A stretch of DNA of 64,000 bases from Lotmaria passim (lineage: Eukaryota; Euglenozoa; Kinetoplastea; Trypanosomatida; Trypanosomatidae), in contig CP140197.1 of NCBI GenBank assembly GCA_037349495.1, forward strand, positions 1,550,001-1,614,000, in the 5' to 3' direction. The notes under the pieces are model-generated. The model had not been told where the DNA came from. It worked only from the letters and a program-made list of their open reading frames with translations, and searched no databases. Position numbers and translations under genes: made by a program. Positions 62,522-64,000 of the stretch are shown piece by piece (position 1 is the first letter of the stretch; each line of letters starts with the position of its first letter).

Positions 62522-64000
62522 TCAGTTTCCCGCGCAGCGCAGAATCCCGTCCTCCGGCATCCACCCACGTGGCAGATCCTGGGGCTGCACACCGTCCACA
62601 AAAGATGAGCGCCACCGATAAATAAACTGCCCAACCGCGTGCTCCGCCGTCTTCGAAGAGCCCTCAGCCGCGCCGTACTTCTTCAGCAGCAGCTGGACCA
62701 CCAAAAAAGCGTGACTGTCTGCGAAAGGCATCTCCACAGCATCGCCATCCACTGGCGTGTCCGCAGACGGGCTGCCAAAGTCCTCAGTGTCGTTCTCGGC
62801 CTTCTCAGTGGCGTCCCGGCTGTCGCGCTCCCGCTGACGCTCCTCCATGCGCGTGACAGCGGGCAGCGTGGCCGCCAGCTCAGAATGCGTAAGCACCCAG
62901 TGCCGCGTAAGAACGCCGCGGCTCACGTTGCCGCGCCATGGGGAGACAAACGACGCATCGCACACGCAGCCCTCTCGCACGCTTTCCACCGCAGCCTCTG
63001 CCTTAGCATCCACTCACAGCTCGCCAGCGCAGCCGCCGAGGAGGAAAAAGGCGCCAATAGGTGACGCAGGGCCGCCGCAAAACACGGCACTCTGTAGTGC
63101 CGGACCAGTTAAGCCTGCGCAAGGGCTACCGGACGCTGCGACCGCCAAGCCCTGCTCCGCTGCACCGTTACCAGCTCCTGGACCTACGTAAAACGGGTAG
63201 GAGGGCGCCTTTTCGCGCAAAAAGTCAGCCATCACGCAGCACCGGTCTTCGCGGATAACAGTCGCTCGCAACGTATGGAGATCTGTAGTGTGGTGCCGGT
63301 GGTGCTTCACTCCCCTCCTGCCGCGGGGAGGCGAGGTGCGCAGTGCAGCCTCAGCAACTCCCTCGCCACCGGGTGCGGTGTACGCATCGCCAGTGGGCTG
63401 AGCTAACGACTGGTAGCGGGCGTGCAACGCCTTGGCGTAGCTGAACACCTTATCCAGCACTTCGCGATGCTGCATCAGTGCGAGGCAGTCCACCATGCCC
63501 TGCAGCCTTACTCGGCGGTGAAGATCGCAGTCCTTTTCGGGCGAGTCGTCACGGCCAGCGTGTGTGCCGCAGTGACTCGCCTCGCAGGCGTGAGAGGCGG
63601 TCACCAACTCCTCCCGCGCCTGGAGAACCTGCTTCGCATTCGCGTCCCGGTCGCTGCCACGGAGGCGCACGAGCGGGATGCCGAAGTCCTCCGCTGCCCT
63701 CACACGCAGTCCATCACAGAGCCGGCGAGACCCTGCAAAGCAACGCGGGCACAGCAGCAGCAGGTCGTAGCTGTTGTGGCTCATGCACACGCTGGGGAAG
63801 AAGCGACCGTGCATGAGCGGCACGACAGCGAAGCGCACCAGCGACCCGCCCTCGCCGCACACGACGCAGATGTTCTCTTTTGCTTGCTCGAACTACTCCA
63901 AGTTGCGACAAATCTGCGCGTCGTTGCACCGGGCAAAGTCTGGCGCGAACTTGAGCCGCATGGCTGCCATCTCTTGCTCGCCTGTCGTCTCGAAGTGCAG
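62522..64000 (-). pseudogene. EXD2-like C-terminal region with two in-frame stops (5' end off window)
   Basis: One frame runs from base 64000 to the TGA at 62522, interrupted by TAG at 63893-63895 and TGA at 63014-63016. Immediately after the TAG comes ENICVVCGEGGSLVRFAVVP, then MHGRFFPSVCMSHNSYDLLLLCPRC: a CxxC...CxxC zinc-type module with the (V)VP, FFP, SHxSxD and LLCxxC signatures that I associate with the region after the exonuclease fold in EXD2-type 3'-5' exonucleases. The rest is helical with a low-complexity middle. After the TGA the frame continues sensibly (VDAKAEAAVESVREG, HAFLVVQLLLKKYG, FIYRWRSSFVDGVQ). The exonuclease domain itself would lie outside the window to the right. The interruptions suggest decay, sequencing error or readthrough. 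The family call is from memory. Confidence 0.5.

Noticed and set aside
57905-64000. Nuclear code with reassigned stops, Blastocrithidia type
   Set aside because: Glu for TAG and Trp for TGA would read sensibly at the three positions, but RPB1, calreticulin, the reductases and other long genes have no in-frame stops and end in normal stop codons, so a general reassignment is not supported.
1-64000. Convergent or divergent strand switch within the window
   Set aside because: All supported genes read on the minus strand; no plus-strand gene stands up.

Overview
The window looks like nuclear DNA from a trypanosomatid, most likely a Leishmaniinae member (Leishmania or a close relative). Every convincing gene lies on the minus strand, as in one polycistronic unit transcribed from right to left. 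No introns are visible. Coding regions are GC-rich, and the spacers are filled with A-runs on the plus strand, which read as poly(U)/polypyrimidine tracts in the transcript, as trans-splicing and polyadenylation require. RNA polymerase II RPB1 has the kinetoplastid form without a heptad CTD, calreticulin ends in a [x]DDL-type ER signal, and one M20 peptidase ends in SKL (glycosomal). From memory, the neighbourhood calreticulin / RPB1 / two 'dihydrolipoamide dehydrogenases' matches part of Leishmania chromosome 31; I could not check this by alignment.

Left half (1-35 kb), the conserved core, read leftwards from 35 kb: an M20 peptidase with a glycosomal signal, a low-complexity hypothetical protein, two tandem flavin disulfide-reductase-like proteins, a PP1-like phosphatase, a two-domain fluoride channel (CrcB/FEX), RPB1, calreticulin, a TerD-TerD-C2-like protein, the complex III hinge protein QCR6, and a large acidic PH-like protein cut by the left edge.

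Middle and right (36-57 kb) is a surface-protein and low-complexity district. It holds two Thr-rich mucin-like single-span proteins, a PSA-type LRR surface protein with five near-identical 216-bp repeats, an intracellular LRR protein, a possibly acylated proline-rich protein, one probable broken membrane-protein gene, and several multi-kilobase gene-free stretches.

Far right (57.9-64 kb) holds two long genes whose frames are interrupted by stop codons without loss of frame: a PPR-like protein with one TAG, and a protein resembling the C-terminal part of EXD2-type 3'-5' exonucleases with one TAG and one TGA. Together with the absence of the CXXXXC redox cysteines in both reductase-like paralogues, these are the most unusual observations. 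I saw no credible tRNA, rRNA, CRISPR array, transposon or retroelement.
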